This document shows, piece after piece, positions 19,801-30,120 of a DNA stretch of 64,000 bases. Origin of the DNA: Pythium myriotylum (Eukaryota; Oomycota; Peronosporomycetes; Pythiales; Pythiaceae); assembly GCA_023091665.1 (NCBI GenBank), contig JALJCQ010000016.1:744001-808000 (forward strand), given 5' to 3'. The notes under the pieces are model-generated. The model saw nothing but the letters and a program-made list of their open reading frames with translations, did not search any database and was not told the DNA's origin. The stretch's first letter is position 1, and the number at the start of each line of letters is the position of its first letter. Made by a program: the position numbers and the translations under genes.

Positions 19801-20577
19801 CAACTCAAGGGTATGTTCGGTTCAATGTCTTCCTCCAACCTCAAGGTCGCAACGACACCAACCGGTTCACCCGGACCTGCCGTTCCGTCACCAACAAACA
19901 GCCATATCGGTGGTTCAGGAGGCTCGCGCAGCGGGTCATTTCAACGGGCTGAAGAGGAGGTCTTCACAATTGATGATGATGACGAGGAAGAGCAGGACGA
20001 CTTCGTCGGTGGAGGGAGTGGAGGAAGTCGTCACGGCGGCCCTAGCAGTCGGACTTCGTCCACGTCTTCCATGCATCGCACGGACTCGTTTGGCGGGCCA
20101 CCTGTAGAAGCTGGTGGTGTTCCTTCAACTGTCGTGCTACACACAGTGGAGAAAGGCAAGGTCAAAGAACTCACCAAGGGCTTGCGCATTAGCCGCACGC
20201 AGATGCTTCCGTTTGTCGAGTCGCCATTCTTCTCAGCGTACAAGAAGAAACAGGCCGCAACGTCGCCTATGTCTCCATCGGCTGGTGCATCTGGTCGGGC
20301 GAGTATGCTCCCGCGCCGCCTCGTGGTCGCTGAAAACCACATCGTTGTTCTGAAAGCGGAACGCAACATGGATGACGTCTATTGCGTCAAGAGTTGCCAC
20401 CACTTGGCTCATCTCGGCCGTATGACTTGCTTGAAAAAGAATGCGCTTATGGTCACACTCTACTACAAATGGAAGGCATCACACTCGGGTGAAATCATTG
20501 AGAAGAAGAATGCCTACGAAGTTCAACAACGGGATGAATTCATCAAGGTTATCAAGAACGCCATGGAGAAGATGTAG
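16873..20577 (+). CDS. TBC1D23-like Golgi vesicle-capture adaptor
   Basis: 1,234 aa from ATG 16873 (MASSDFDDIFGD); the in-frame upstream part has no family-like sequence. Regions: acidic Ser/Pro-rich N-terminus; a divergent TBC-like helical region about 280-570; a rhodanese-like domain about 640-780 (YFILDCRAREETVQG, later FLAKRGFPHISVLEGGYAAAH); a Ser/Gly-rich linker of about 300 residues; and a PH-like C-terminal domain about 1140-1234. TBC plus inactive rhodanese plus C-terminal PH-like domain is the TBC1D23 architecture, which links endosome-derived vesicles to trans-Golgi golgins. No catalytic Arg/Gln finger pair is visible in the TBC part, in keeping with a non-GAP family. The rhodanese DCR motif keeps Cys, but the normal active-site loop is not evident. 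Confidence 0.72.
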   Translation: MASSDFDDIFGDLKEDQQFSPSLATGGTDMDDASIFGDASGSMKPSADKPAATSSTTGGQDEFLSWLDDGPPTPLAVETPSKASPSPDPTPAVQPSALETIDLGDEDDFLTASAPPLPNGHHNAQQFDEDSLNSPSSSAAVNPLPAPLAIHVASQPPPHVPQTSISLDDDDDDDLEKIIQQAKENARKSGSREGSNSSLHIKSQSSRHDAAPTAQFDVIGLVQDFNSTGVMSKPAARVAMWHHALCSSSVKDSISMYAVQTTPLDLPNQSALRKDVETMSTTIFSSTLHAESIASAGNSSGNESVDGSRLLFIDNAEILITYLCKKLSLAEYPIGFAFAFGPAIAASGNDPLRLDLVATLQAACQQIMPHLAKQISPSLVADARRALLKWLLLYHAPTVAFHLDQHFHQWNTDAATIPDAWLSSMFESENYRNGFDFLAKIWDCCVLLNLSNSNLSHTKAFPSTTACFVVVYLIAKVEKKLLRMEGDQLRHCMAQVLLETLKDKNAEPMLLGLRSIIDSTPPSICIKLREAGMVNQPMLEVSSLTEPVGNSKGGKPFSLISASTNGVMQVGSMLVVDMPTKLLTTIVPIKFSSSATGAGAKDHAANEEFFTQLMREATPSSSVCLTLAASEVIPHVFRSFRVPQTDEKIRYFILDCRAREETVQGQIPTAFHFDPDAVTDPNVLDTVLATLNPLKTTVHMCVIGHGYGHIAHDLRQILASQQNSSSSASSELPFFLKDEFLENFARDISRVNAAVLFLAKRGFPHISVLEGGYAAAHTQLLHSSGEGYSVADLIDHNAPQCSLCQHRRPSISPAGSFNARTKSQSSRNSMTTGDVDSRTSAPSSRGSSAAVLQQSGPKLSGSASGELDAKSLFDSHASPLGGSNYFSTFSGALKNGGKAMGTTMAGSSKWLMGMKSSGVGSNPSSPGPGGDAAGNRSPLASSGMANLNKLKNSLSHIGSESLDMLKKAEQAAAKTTQLKGMFGSMSSSNLKVATTPTGSPGPAVPSPTNSHIGGSGGSRSGSFQRAEEEVFTIDDDDEEEQDDFVGGGSGGSRHGGPSSRTSSTSSMHRTDSFGGPPVEAGGVPSTVVLHTVEKGKVKELTKGLRISRTQMLPFVESPFFSAYKKKQAATSPMSPSAGASGRASMLPRRLVVAENHIVVLKAERNMDDVYCVKSCHHLAHLGRMTCLKKNALMVTLYYKWKASHSGEIIEKKNAYEVQQRDEFIKVIKNAMEKM

Positions 20578-20772
20578 AATGCAGGATACATACCTCTTCA
20601 ACTAAAACACAGCTCCCGCGAAATTGATACGGTTCTCGTGATGCATTCTTCCATGGGTCCTCTAAAGATAGTTTTTTTCATCAACACCACATGCGATGCA
20701 GATCTTATCGCAGCTTCACACAGCCTCTCGATGGTGTGGTTCATTGGAGCCCGAGCAGAGACCGAGTAGACA

Positions 20773-21471
20773 ATGGCTGACAAGAAGAGGGATTCTCAGG
20801 CCTCGAAGATTGATGAAGTTGCGCGCAATCAAATCTGGCGTGAGCAGCTTAAGACCGAATATGTGATGGAAAGCGCGCTCACGCCTTTCCAGCTAAACCC
20901 GAAAACCTGTAGGCTTTCCATTAAGCCCGAACTATTCGATACGATTCTCGGTGGTAACCTGACCAATGTTGTAGTGAGCTCGGTAGCCATTAAGCCGACT
21001 ATGACACATCCAGCCGACTTCGGAAGAGCAAGAGACGACGCGGGCACTGAAGTTATAGGTACGCAAATGAGTCGTGCTCTCCTGATTGCTAGATATCCAC
21101 CTAACTGATCGAAATGGAAGCCGCCAAGCTCAAGGAGAGTCTGAAGAAACCGCAAGAGCGGAGCTCCATGCCCATGACGGAAGCACAGCGTATCGGGTAC
21201 TGGCTATATCCGAACTTGCGCTGCTAGCATGTCTGACCTAAAGACATTTTGTCGAGTCAGATGGATGCACGACCTCGCGAGCAAAGGCATTCGAGCTGAC
21301 ATGCAGCAACGCATGTTCAAGGGACGTGGGAGGTACGTACCGCCCGACACAGGCACGGTATCCTGAATCCTTATCATCTTGATTTGTGCCAGCTGTGATG
21401 TCACAAAGTTTGCCGACACGTACTGCACGATGGCTGGCTGCAGTCCGTTTGCTGACAAATCTACCCGATAA
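20773..21471 (+). CDS. Cilia/flagella protein CFAP144 (FAM183)-like
   Basis: Four exons: 20773-21058, 21121-21196, 21261-21332, 21393-21471 (introns 60-64 nt), 170 aa. Exon 1 gives a helical start with QIWREQLKTEYVMES and FQLNPKT; the joins produce KKPQERSSMPMTEAQRIGW, which matches the P-x-T-E-x-Q-x-IGW block of FAM183/CFAP144, then SCDVTKFADTYCTMAGCSPF. The TEAQ-x-IGW motif only appears with the 64-nt intron 2; nearer acceptors break it. Family members are small axonemal proteins of motile cilia. Another ciliary gene (RSPH3) lies 3.4 kb away, consistent with a zoosporic organism. Confidence 0.62.
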
Positions 21472-21825
21472 AGATCCTTCGGAATCTTGCTGCAGGATGA
21501 TGCCAACGCATCACTGCCTAGTACTATGTATTCTTTACACCGGTATATCTCGCCTCGAGATCTTGGCACTCGGCTCCACGCCACTGGCCAGTAAATCTTA
21601 ATGCTACACGTGAGCCCGCCACAGTGGACGCATTACCTTGTTGACTCGTCTTTCGTCTCATGCAAGAAGTCCAGCAGGCTCAACGACTTTGCCGAGAAAC
21701 CTCGACCAGAGAAGCTGGAAAAATGCACAACATCAGCATGGCCGGAAACTGGTGGGTGAGTGGTAAACCAGAGACTAAGTACAGCTCACCTTTGAGGCTA
21801 TCCAGCGGCATTCCCAAAAGAAGCC
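21472..21825. other. Convergent intergenic spacer
   Basis: 354 bp between the CFAP144-like stop and the ankyrin-SAM stop on the opposite strand. Reading frames here are short and unlike any family I know; probably two 3' UTRs. Confidence 0.5.
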
Positions 21826-24013
21826 TCATTCTGCCGATGTGGACGACACAGAGGCAACGCGCTCCGTTCGTGCGTTACCAACGTCCGATCGGTCCGAGTT
21901 CGTCGAACTTGAACTCGCTAACGGCGGGACAGCAGGTGGAGCCGCAGATGCTGCACTTGGTGCTGCTGTAGAGGTTGCAGTCCCCTGTGCCATTTTCGCC
22001 ACTTGTGCGAGCATTTCGAGGGAAGGCGAGTAGTCTGGCTCTCTGCCCGCTGCGATCGTGGATTCGTCCAATGCAGCCAACTGTGCACGCAGTTCATCAA
22101 TGTGCGAAAGCACAACCCGGCGGTGTCCCTTCTTCACTCGCATGTCAACCAAATCGTCTTCATCGATTGTCGCCACACCGCGGAGAGTGTCGAAGCCATC
22201 CTTCTCAAAATTCTTGGTGTATTCATCCATGTCTAACGACTTGAGCCAGTTCCGAACGGAGTCCATGTCTATAGGAGATAATGTCAGACACAGGCAAATC
22301 TCTGGGTGACATCACAGTCGTACCTCGGCCTCGGGTGACGCTGACCTCTTTTGGAGTTTCTTCGTCACTGCTCTTGGTGGCATCATTGAAACCGTGAGTT
22401 GAGTCCTCATCCTTGGCGTATTCATCATTGCCTTCTTCCCAGGCTTGAAGCCGAGCAGCGAGTGCGCTGTGCCCAGCTTCGAATGCACACCGAGAGGGGG
22501 ACTTGCTTGTCTGAGCAACCAACACTTCATCAGATAAGGATCAACTTTATGTGCAAATGCCCTTTTCATACCAACGTGAGCGACATGAATTGCGATGCAT
22601 CCTTTGCGTTCCGAACCAGCCAAAAGGCACAGTCCTTGTGGCCACCCAGTGCTGCGCAATGGAGCGCGTTGCGCCCAAACTAAGAAAAATGAGACGTGAG
22701 GCCACGAATCTTAGCGCATAAACCGTCAGTTCAAACCTTGTCAGCATCAGTCCAGACGGCGAAATTCTCGCCCAGAAGTTTTAGCGTCGACAAATGACCT
22801 TGCTCTGCAGCCCAATGCATGGCATTTTTCCCATTCTGATCATCCACAAAATTACCGCTTAGCATGATGTAGTCAAACGGGTGACCGATACGCGCCGCAC
22901 CTTATCCCGCATGAAGCGGAGAGGATATGCCCGATTGACCTCAGCAATGATCCGTCGCAACTCGTCTTCGTTACCTTCTTCGGCAGCATGAACGAATTTC
23001 TACCACGGTTCTTTAGTGAGATTCGACTTCCATGCCAACCACCACGAGAATCCTCACCTGCGAGGTTTCGTACCACCCCTTTAGGAACTGGACGCACTTG
23101 TGCTTTTGCTTATCCTTCGCCAGCTGGTACGCGCTTTTGTTATCCTGCATGTTTCGGTGCCCGTTGTTAAACAACTTCGCAATCCTCACGCCGACCCACT
23201 CAAGCGAACCACGTACGTAGCTGGTGACGTGCACGTCGATGCCCTTCATGCACAGATACTGCATAACTTCTTTCCGGCCCTTCAGTGCTGCCCAGTGAAG
23301 ACAGGTGCTTCCATACTGAAGTACATCATGTGTTAGTTGAGACTCGCCACCGCACGCGAGGCAGGTCGAGGTCGTACCTCGTCAATCGCGTTGATATCGA
23401 TCGGGTTCGGACACTCTTCCACGAGGTACGCGACGACGTCCAAGTGGCCGTTGATCGCAGCCGAGCAGTGCGCGAGTCGACCGTACTTATCCGGGATGTC
23501 GAGCGGCACGCCATGCTCGACGAGAAGCTGCACGACCTCCAAGTGGCCGTAGAACGCCGCGTAGTGCAGCGCCGTTTGCTCTTCCTATTCCGTACCACAA
23601 ACGGCGTGGTCAACAAGGCATCGTCTCCCGAGGCGGACGTTCAAGCAAACGCCAACGTACGTCATCAACGATCGACGTGTTGATGCCCGTGCACTCGAGC
23701 ATCATCTGCACGACCGCGAGCTGGCCGGCGGCCGCGGCGCCGTGGAGAGCCGTGCATCCGTGCTGCGTGATCCACCGGAAGCGCGGTCCATTAGCGCGGC
23801 CACACGGACGAGAGAGCGCGCGACCGAGAGCGTTACCTTGTTCTGGTAGTTGATGTCGGCGTTCAGCTCGTCGAGCAGGTACGCGACCTCCTGGAGCTTG
23901 CCGCGGTTGGCCTTGCAGATGAGCACGTCGCCGAGCGTGTAGTTCTCGAGCACGGCGTTGCCGGCGGCGCCCAGGTTGACGTGCACGCGGCTCATGGCGT
24001 CGACCGCGAGCAT
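21826..24013 (-). CDS. Ankyrin-repeat protein with C-terminal SAM domain
   Basis: Nine exons on the minus strand: 23837-24013, 23661-23762, 23378-23584, 23058-23315, 22901-22999, 22737-22835, 22572-22679, 22324-22510, 21826-22268, giving 559 aa. Introns are 55-76 nt and phase is kept throughout. At least six ankyrin repeats are visible (GCTALHGAAAAGQ, QTALHYAAFYGHLEVVQLL, GSTCLHWAALKG, NAMHWAAEQGHLSTLKLL, NALHCAALGGHKDC), many with exon boundaries at repeat edges. The last exon begins with a SAM domain (SVRNWLKSLDMDEYTKNFEKDGFDTL...), followed by a Ser/Ala tail. Such proteins are scaffolds; SAM domains oligomerise or bind other SAM proteins. No catalytic domain is seen. It shares a 230-bp divergent promoter with the Tudor-like gene. 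Confidence 0.85.
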
Positions 24014-24243
24014 CTTGGCTTCTCTGCCGTGGTTTCCCTTGGGCCCCCTTCTTCCCTGTCTGCCGTTCGAAATGGTTTATGGAGGTTGCGCGAAGGGGAC
24101 GCGAAGGTTGCGCCACGAGAGGCGCGAAGAGAACACGCAGACTAAGTACGCGCGAACCTCCAACTGTCGTCGCCACTCGACTAAGTACGAAAGGCAACGG
24201 CGGCTGTGGCTCTTCGAGATCACCAGAAGCTCTTCAAGTGACG
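24014..24243. promoter_or_regulatory. Bidirectional promoter, ankyrin-SAM / Tudor-like protein
   Basis: 230 bp between two outward-facing start codons; both genes must be driven from here. Two near-copies of a CGCGAA-type motif occur (about 24097 and 24147). No ORF is supported. Confidence 0.5.
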
Positions 24244-24775
24244 ATGGGCGCCGGCGCCTCGTCCGCAGACAAAGAGGTACGCAGCCGTGCGTGGAGAGAA
24301 GGGGAGGCGCAAGAGAGCTCACTGGCGCCGGGAAGATCGTAGTCGGCGACGTCGTGACCGTCAAGCTGCCCAACCACGACGCGCGCGTGATCGGAGTGAG
24401 TGACGAACTGCCTTGAGCCGTTTCTAGTTGGAGCGAGATGATGCTCATTGTGTCGGGTAGGTGGTCACCGCGATCCACGACGGATCATGTACAGTGCAAG
24501 TGTCGATGCACGAGACGCTCGACAAAGTATCGCGCAACGACGTCAAACGGATTGCGTCGTGGAGTGATATCGAGGTGGGCGACATTGTCAAAGTCAAAGA
24601 GGACGGATCGAAGCTATATTACGAGGCCAATGTGGTATCTCGGAACGAGGATGGCACGTTCAAAGTCAGATTTGGAGAGGACGAGATCGAAGACGACGTC
24701 ACACCTGATCGCATGATCAAGCTCATGTCTGGGCGGCTGGAACAGAAAGAGTGGATGATGTATAAGGAGGAGTAG
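24244..24775 (+). CDS. Tudor-like repeat protein with N-myristoylation signal
   Basis: Three exons, 24244-24276, 24336-24395 and 24461-24775 (introns 59 and 65 nt), 135 aa. The first exon encodes only MGAGASSADKE: Gly2 with Ser6 fits the N-myristoylation consensus M-G-x-x-x-S/T. The remainder holds two or three SH3/Tudor-like barrels: VGDVVTVKLPNHDARVIGVVTAI, VSRNDVKRI, then VGDIVKVKEDGSKLYYEANVVSRNEDGTFKV. Tudor-like barrels bind methylated peptides or act as protein adaptors; the lipid signal suggests membrane attachment. No close named family recognised. Divergent partner of the ankyrin-SAM gene. Confidence 0.75.
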
Positions 24776-24888
24776 TGATCGAGGCATTACCCGTGGATTC
24801 GTCCGTCAGAAGAAATGTACCATAGACTGCACCTATCAGTGCCCACGATAAACAAGCGGTGTGAACTTTAGACATGTTTCCTATCGGA

Positions 24889-26461
24889 CTAAATAGACTC
24901 GGCGACACTGAGCAGCGAGAGAAAGCCACCTTTCGGGATGTCAGCGCCTGGTCCTACATTCTCAGCTACCCATGCCTGCAACTTCCTTTCTATCAGCTCA
25001 AGGCTATCGTGTCTGGAGAGTGACACAGGGCCAAGGATAGATACTTCCTTGGTGTTGACTGATCCCTCCTCGTCTTCACTGGCAACTGTTACACGGATGG
25101 GGTCTCGAAGTGAGATTCGGACAAGCGCTTGATCTTCTTGGTGAAGCAACTGTGACAAAATGGACTGATGTCGCAAGGCATTGAAAATCAAATCTACAGG
25201 CAGACAGTAGAGTTAAGTAATTGATACGTGAACGGCATGGTTCCTCGCAATACCATCCAGCAGCGATGCTGCAACCGTGCGAAGTCGTAGTTTCGCATCG
25301 GAGCCGTGATAAACTTCTTTGAAGAGCCACTGAGCTAGCTCACGGTGGAGTGGATTGTAAAAAACTCCCTTGTCCTCGAGTGTTCGTGTCGCATTTGCCA
25401 TCACATCGGGAATGATCGAGCTGCGTGAAAGTTGCCAAGCCAGCACCTTCTCGCGCATGACTTCGTATCGCTGCTGCTTGACTTCCTGGTCCTTTTTCTT
25501 CTGTTCCTTGAGCCGAAATGCCTCCTTCGCTTTATCCTCCAGCTCACGGTCGATGCGCTCAGCATCGGCCTTGTTGCCTTTCAAAACTTCGTGCTCATGA
25601 ACAATATTGGCCATCTCCATCTCCTCTTTTACTTCAGTTAACGCCTGTGCAAGCGTCTTGCTCACCAATACATTGAGCAACGGCTTGACTTCAGCATCAA
25701 AGTTGAATAGCCGGTCAGTCTCTTCAATCTACACAAATAAGAGAGGGTACAGGCAGAAGAGAGGATAAATACCAGAACGACCAGTCCCTGCATTGTACCT
25801 GAGTGCTCGAGTCGATGCCAACTTTCGGCCGGTGAAACTTCCCATCTGCCGTTGATACTACTTTCTTTGGTGTGACATACCGAGTGAATTCGTCTGTCTG
25901 GCTAAAGACTTCGCGCTCAGAGACTGCACGAGGCTGCTCAATCAGGTTCTCCTCGAGCGAGAGCGGGGTAACTGAAGCAGCAAACGAGTCATATCAGGAT
26001 GGGTGGCTTCGAAGCCGGCGAACGAGGCAGTATGGGATAACTCACACGAATAAGCTGGTACTTTCTGCTGGGTAAAAAGCGATTCCTTGGCTCTGCTCGT
26101 CGGTTTGCTTGGCCGCCGCTTCTTTGGCTTGTCTCTGTGATTGTTGTTGTTGCCTCGTGGCGACAGAAGGGCATGCTGCGACACGACGAAGTCAACGAGA
26201 TCGATTCATCGCTTGCCAATAGACATGGATAACTACCGCGGCGAAGACGCTGCCCCTCACGACGCGTGGATCATGCATGATATTGGGCGGAGCTGGCTTG
26301 CTAATCACGACATCTCAAGTCCATGGTGCTGCATTCAGGCGGGACAAGCACAGCGGTTTGCACCTCGGAAACGCTTCTGCTCGCTGCGACTTTGCTCGAT
26401 TCGTCTGTACAGCGCGAGGCTTCGACGAGTACGAGTAGGTGAGCTCATCGCCAGCGTTCAT
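24889..26461 (-). CDS. RSPH3: Radial spoke protein 3 (RSPH3)
   Basis: Six exons: 26364-26461, 26237-26300, 26046-26175, 25799-25971, 25254-25728, 24889-25193 (introns 60-74 nt), 414 aa. This is the axonemal radial spoke stalk protein and A-kinase anchor. Diagnostic N-terminal blocks appear only after splicing: YSYSSKPRAVQTNRAK, then NIMHDPRVVRGSVFA (family NIM-x-DRRVVRGNTYA), then DSSTQIEETDRLFNFDAEVKPLLNVLVSKTLAQAL and a long coiled coil (EEMEMANIVHEHEVL...KEAFRLKEQKKKD). Start MNAGDELTY at 26461 is the first in-frame ATG. The presence of RSPH3 shows that the organism builds motile 9+2 flagella. It is head-to-head (436 bp) with the VAMP7-type gene. Confidence 0.93.
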
Positions 26462-26897
26462 TGCGGAGATTATTCCCACGACACTGCAAATCAGCGCAAA
26501 CCTTATGAGACCTAAAGGTCGCGACGGTTCGTGTACCTTACACGTGACACCATAGAACAGTACCCACTTTGAACACCGCCACGTACCCTTCCAGGGCCTG
26601 GTTCCCGCATGTAAAAGCTCTCAAGCACGCAGAGACGCGGGGAGGTGGCGCATGAGCTCCCTACCCGCATTGTTGCATCTTTGAGTTCCGTCGCATCCAA
26701 TTAGCTTGGCTTGGTCGGGAGACACGTTCTTAACCGGTATCCCCCACCGGTAGGTTCAGTTCTGTGACGCTCGGAGTGATGGTGGCGCCGAAGTCTCCAG
26801 TTGCCCATCTCATCGTCCCAAGCTTCACGGGCGAAGACGAGGTGTCGGCCCGCCGCCGCTCTGCTCCGCCCCCGCGTGCCGTCGCCCCTCTGTCGCC
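26462..26897. promoter_or_regulatory. Divergent intergenic region, RSPH3 / VAMP7-type gene
   Basis: 436 bp holding both promoters. An ACCGGT pair (about 26734-26754) flanks a short C-run, a small imperfect palindrome. No ORF of its own is supported. Confidence 0.5.
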
Positions 26898-27870
26898 ATG
26901 GCCATCTACTACTGCCTCATCGCCAACAAAAACTGTCCGCTGGCCGAGCACAGCAACGGCGGCGACAAGAAGATGAGCGAGATCGCGCAAAAGCTGCTCA
27001 AGAAACTCAACTTCGACGAGAGCTCGTTCGAGAGCGTCGAGTGCGACGGCAAGACCTACTCCTACCGCATCGACGACGAGATCGTCTACGTCTGCGTCAC
27101 GGACGAGGCCTTCGGCAAGAGGTACACCCGCTCGTCTCCACTGATTGATGCTCCATCGAGCTCATGACGAGCCCTCGGATGTTGATAGCTCGGCGGCACT
27201 CTTTTTGAAGCACATCAACCAGTTGTTTGACGACCAGTTCGGCATTCGAGGGAAGATGACCAAGCTTAAGCTCGATATGAACCGAGATTTCGCGCCGACG
27301 CTAAAGAAGCAAATGGTATGAGGCGACTCTGTCTTTGTATGAGGTGGAAGCTAATGACTTTGATTGTAGGAAATGTATTCAAGCGAGGCAGGCGCAGAGA
27401 AGCTACAGGCGCTGCGAAAAGATCTGGATTCTGTCAAGGACAATGTGCAGAAGAACATCAGTGAGTCTTCATCGGAGACTTATCGCGTAGAGGAGAGGAG
27501 GCGCTAACAAATTCGTCTCGCAGGCAAAGTTCTGGAAAGAGGCGACAAGATCGAATTGCTCGTCGATAAATCGGAACAGCTCAAGTGCGTTTCTGCCTTC
27601 TGTTTCGTGCGGATTTGTCATGGATGAAACCTTCTGACGCGTCCCATTGTAGCACTCAGTCGGCGGCCTTTGCTCAATCGAGCAAGAACTTACGACAGCA
27701 TTTATGGTGGCAGAACGTGAAGATGATGATTGCTGTCGGGGTGCTCTGTACGGTAAGTGCACTCGGCTTACACCACCCAATGAATCTATATCGGACTGAC
27801 AATGGTTGGCGTTGACTGTTAGCTTATGCTTGCGCTCCTGTACCTGTACATCAAGAAGAAGACGACTTAA
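26898..27870 (+). CDS. Longin-domain R-SNARE (VAMP7 type)
   Basis: Six exons: 26898-27121, 27189-27315, 27370-27460, 27524-27584, 27653-27752, 27823-27870 (introns 54-70 nt), 216 aa. N-terminal longin fold (MAIYYCLIANKNCPLAEH...DGKTYSYRIDDEIVYVCVTDEAFGKR); central R-SNARE helix with LQALRKDLDSVKDNVQKNISKVLERGDK, Arg at the zero layer; then SEQLNTQSAAFAQSSKNLRQHLWW; and a C-terminal membrane anchor (MMIAVGVLCTLMLALLYLYIKKK). It drives fusion of endosomal, lysosomal or secretory vesicles. Exon borders fall inside the SNARE helix without disturbing heptads, supporting the model. Confidence 0.92.
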
Positions 27871-27904
27871 TTTTTTTAAAACGGAACGCAATCTCTTCTT
27901 TGAG

Positions 27905-29571
27905 TCAGTCTCGTTTGGATTTTGATTCTTCAGTCTCGGGCGTTGCCACCCTCACAGCAACAGCCACACCGCAACACGCAGCGATGAGCATCACAGCCGA
28001 ACAGAACAAAAAGAGCTGCTCGCGCTCAAAGTAATTGGACCCACCAGTGCCGAGGACGACAAGAACGTTTGTCGGAAGCCTGAAAGTACTGAGAACGGTG
28101 CTCAGCCGCTCACTGGGGAAGTATCGGCTGCGGAGAGTGCCACTACACGGCGAGAATGCGCCTACACAAGCCTGCCAACAGATCTTGTCATCTGCAATTC
28201 TCAATTGCTTCAGACACTAACAGACATACCTCGAACACGAGAAACCCACTGAGAATGTACTCATAATCAGTCGATATCTATCAACACACGAATCGTTGGC
28301 ACCAGGTAGAAGAAGCGATGAGGAGTTATCGTTTGTCTTACCACAGGAATCGAGAAGACAGCGGCTGAGATGACGCACATCATGGTAGCCAGCGTCTCGT
28401 CACGAACTTTTCCTCCGATCATATCGTACAGTTTCCCGCCCATTGCAATACAAATCATGAAACACGAGAACACTAGTCCGCTGGGTAGCAGGGAGTTGGG
28501 GACGACAGCGAATAACGTCGGATACCACAGAAATACTGTCATCCGTGAAGGCTCAGTTAGAGTGCAACCGAGAACAATCGCACAATTTGTCTTACCAAAT
28601 ATGTACATAGCCCCTTCGAAGAGCGAGTAGCAAAGCCCGACAGCATACACATTCCAATCCCAACGTGCACTCGGAGCCAATTTGGGGCTCACGTTGTCAT
28701 GCTTCACGTTGGAGCCGTAGTTCTCCTTCCAAGGGAGAATAAAACCCAACGCCACAGCTGTTACAACGACGGCAAGTCTGAAGGGCCCAATCTCGCCGAT
28801 AGCATCAGCAGCAAATTGCGCAGCAATGCCTGCCACAACCGCAAGCAGTCCGTTTCCCTCCGATGCAATTGCAAACGTCTTGGATATCCACTCTTCATTG
28901 AATCCTGGGTTAGGTATAGTTAGTGATTGGCGATTAGAAGAGGACCAAATTATCGGTTTTTTAGTCACCTCTAGCGCGATGCTCGGTTACCATCCAGCTC
29001 TCAAAAGCAGAGAAGAGTATCGAAGTTGATAAGCCGCCTAACACCCGGCCGATCAAGAGCAGTGTCATGCTTGGAAAATTCTCCAGCACATTGATAACGA
29101 TCTCCAGCACGCAAAATGCAATGCAAGCACTGCGGCGACCATATTTGTCAACCACCGGGCCCACTACATTGCCGAGAATCGCGGATGATAGGAATCCAGT
29201 GAGGAACAGCGCACTAATGTTCACGTCGTAGCTCTTCGCCGCATCAATCGATCAGAACAAGAGCAAGAACTTCGCACGGCGCTACGTCGTACCTCATACA
29301 AGCTATACATGTGCGTGCCTTGCAGCCAGTCGGCGAACATGACTAAAAAATACACGACGAGATATTGCCGCTGGAACCGTTTGAACTCGTCGCTCTCGTG
29401 TGCGGATCCTTTCTCCCGAGTCGCTGCCTGCTGCGTTACTCGTCCGATGGCGTGCAGGGCCAAGAGGCATACCAGCAGTATGGCGCAGCAGCCGGACGCC
29501 CACGGCGGCCACTGGAAGGTCTCCCAAAGCCACCGAAGCGCCGCCGCCGGGGCCATCTCCAGGGCCGTCAT
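27905..29571 (-). CDS. MFS transporter, MFSD5/molybdate-anion transporter type
   Basis: Six exons: 29293-29571, 28969-29233, 28596-28904, 28342-28535, 28230-28277, 27905-28171 (introns 58-64 nt), 453 aa. About twelve hydrophobic segments. Signatures: FADWLQGTHMYSLYE in helix 2-3, VGPVVDKYGRRSACIAFC (MFS loop 2-3 signature), LGGLSTSILFSAFESWMVTEH, and RGFNEEWISKTFA, all typical of the MFS_5/MFSD5 family whose Chlamydomonas member moves molybdate. The substrate here is inference. Its start lies 126 bp from the start of the small gene on the plus strand. Confidence 0.88.
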
Positions 29572-29697
29572 CGAGCTCGCTCGGGACTGTCTCGAAGGGA
29601 TACGGGAATCAGGAATCTTCAGTTCCTGATAATTGTCTGAGTTCGAGGCAACTTTTGGGCACCAACCAAAACCCGATCAGGCCGATCATCAAAGAGA
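29572..29697. promoter_or_regulatory. Compact bidirectional promoter (126 bp)
   Basis: Start codons of the MFSD5-type gene (minus) and the 56-aa gene (plus) lie 126 bp apart. Nothing else fits in this space. Confidence 0.5.
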
Positions 29698-29932
29698 ATG
29701 GAGGTGCTCAAGTCCAAGGCGCTGAGCGAGGAGGCGGCCGCCAAGATCCTCAACAAGTTCGTTCAGACGAAGGAGCGCGAGGAGAACACTGATCTCATGG
29801 TACGCGCGGCGTGGGAGGGTGAGAGCTGTCGCCGCGACAGAGCGCTCACGGTTTGCTGGATAGATGACAGAAGAGGTCAAGACGCAGTTGGCGCAAGTGC
29901 TCGAGTATCTGCAGAACAAGAACGCCAAGTAG
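29698..29932 (+). CDS. Small 56-aa protein, unrecognised
   Basis: Two exons, 29698-29799 and 29864-29932 (64-nt intron, GTACGC...ATAG), encode 56 aa, starting MEVLKSKALSEEAAAK and ending VLEYLQNKNAK. The intron is bounded by clean splice sites in phase 0 and of typical size, which argues that this is a real gene although short. The product is one or two amphipathic helices, acidic-basic alternating, without membrane segment or Cys. It could be a small complex subunit. It is fired from a 126-bp divergent promoter shared with the MFSD5-type gene. Confidence 0.6.
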
Positions 29933-30079
29933 AAGAGCACGACGACGGAATAGATTATGTGTACATTTCTATGAAGTTCTCGTGTCCTTGATACCGGAAA
30001 AAGCCCGGCACTTCAACGCTTTCAACCGAACCGGCCCAAAACCGTCGCAGTCTCCATGGACGATTCGAGACTCGACCAA

Positions 30080-30120
30080 CTACTACTACTACTACCACTA
30101 CCACTACACTGTACTACTAC
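30080..30120 (+). repeat. Imperfect CTA triplet repeat
   Basis: About 13 copies of CTA interrupted by CCA units, in the gap upstream of the ankyrin-FYVE gene. Confidence 0.85.

Noticed and set aside
21228..21260. Nearer acceptor for CFAP144-like intron 2 (31- or 47-nt intron)
   Set aside because: It would give an unusually short intron and destroys the TEAQ-x-IGW family motif; the 64-nt intron keeps it.
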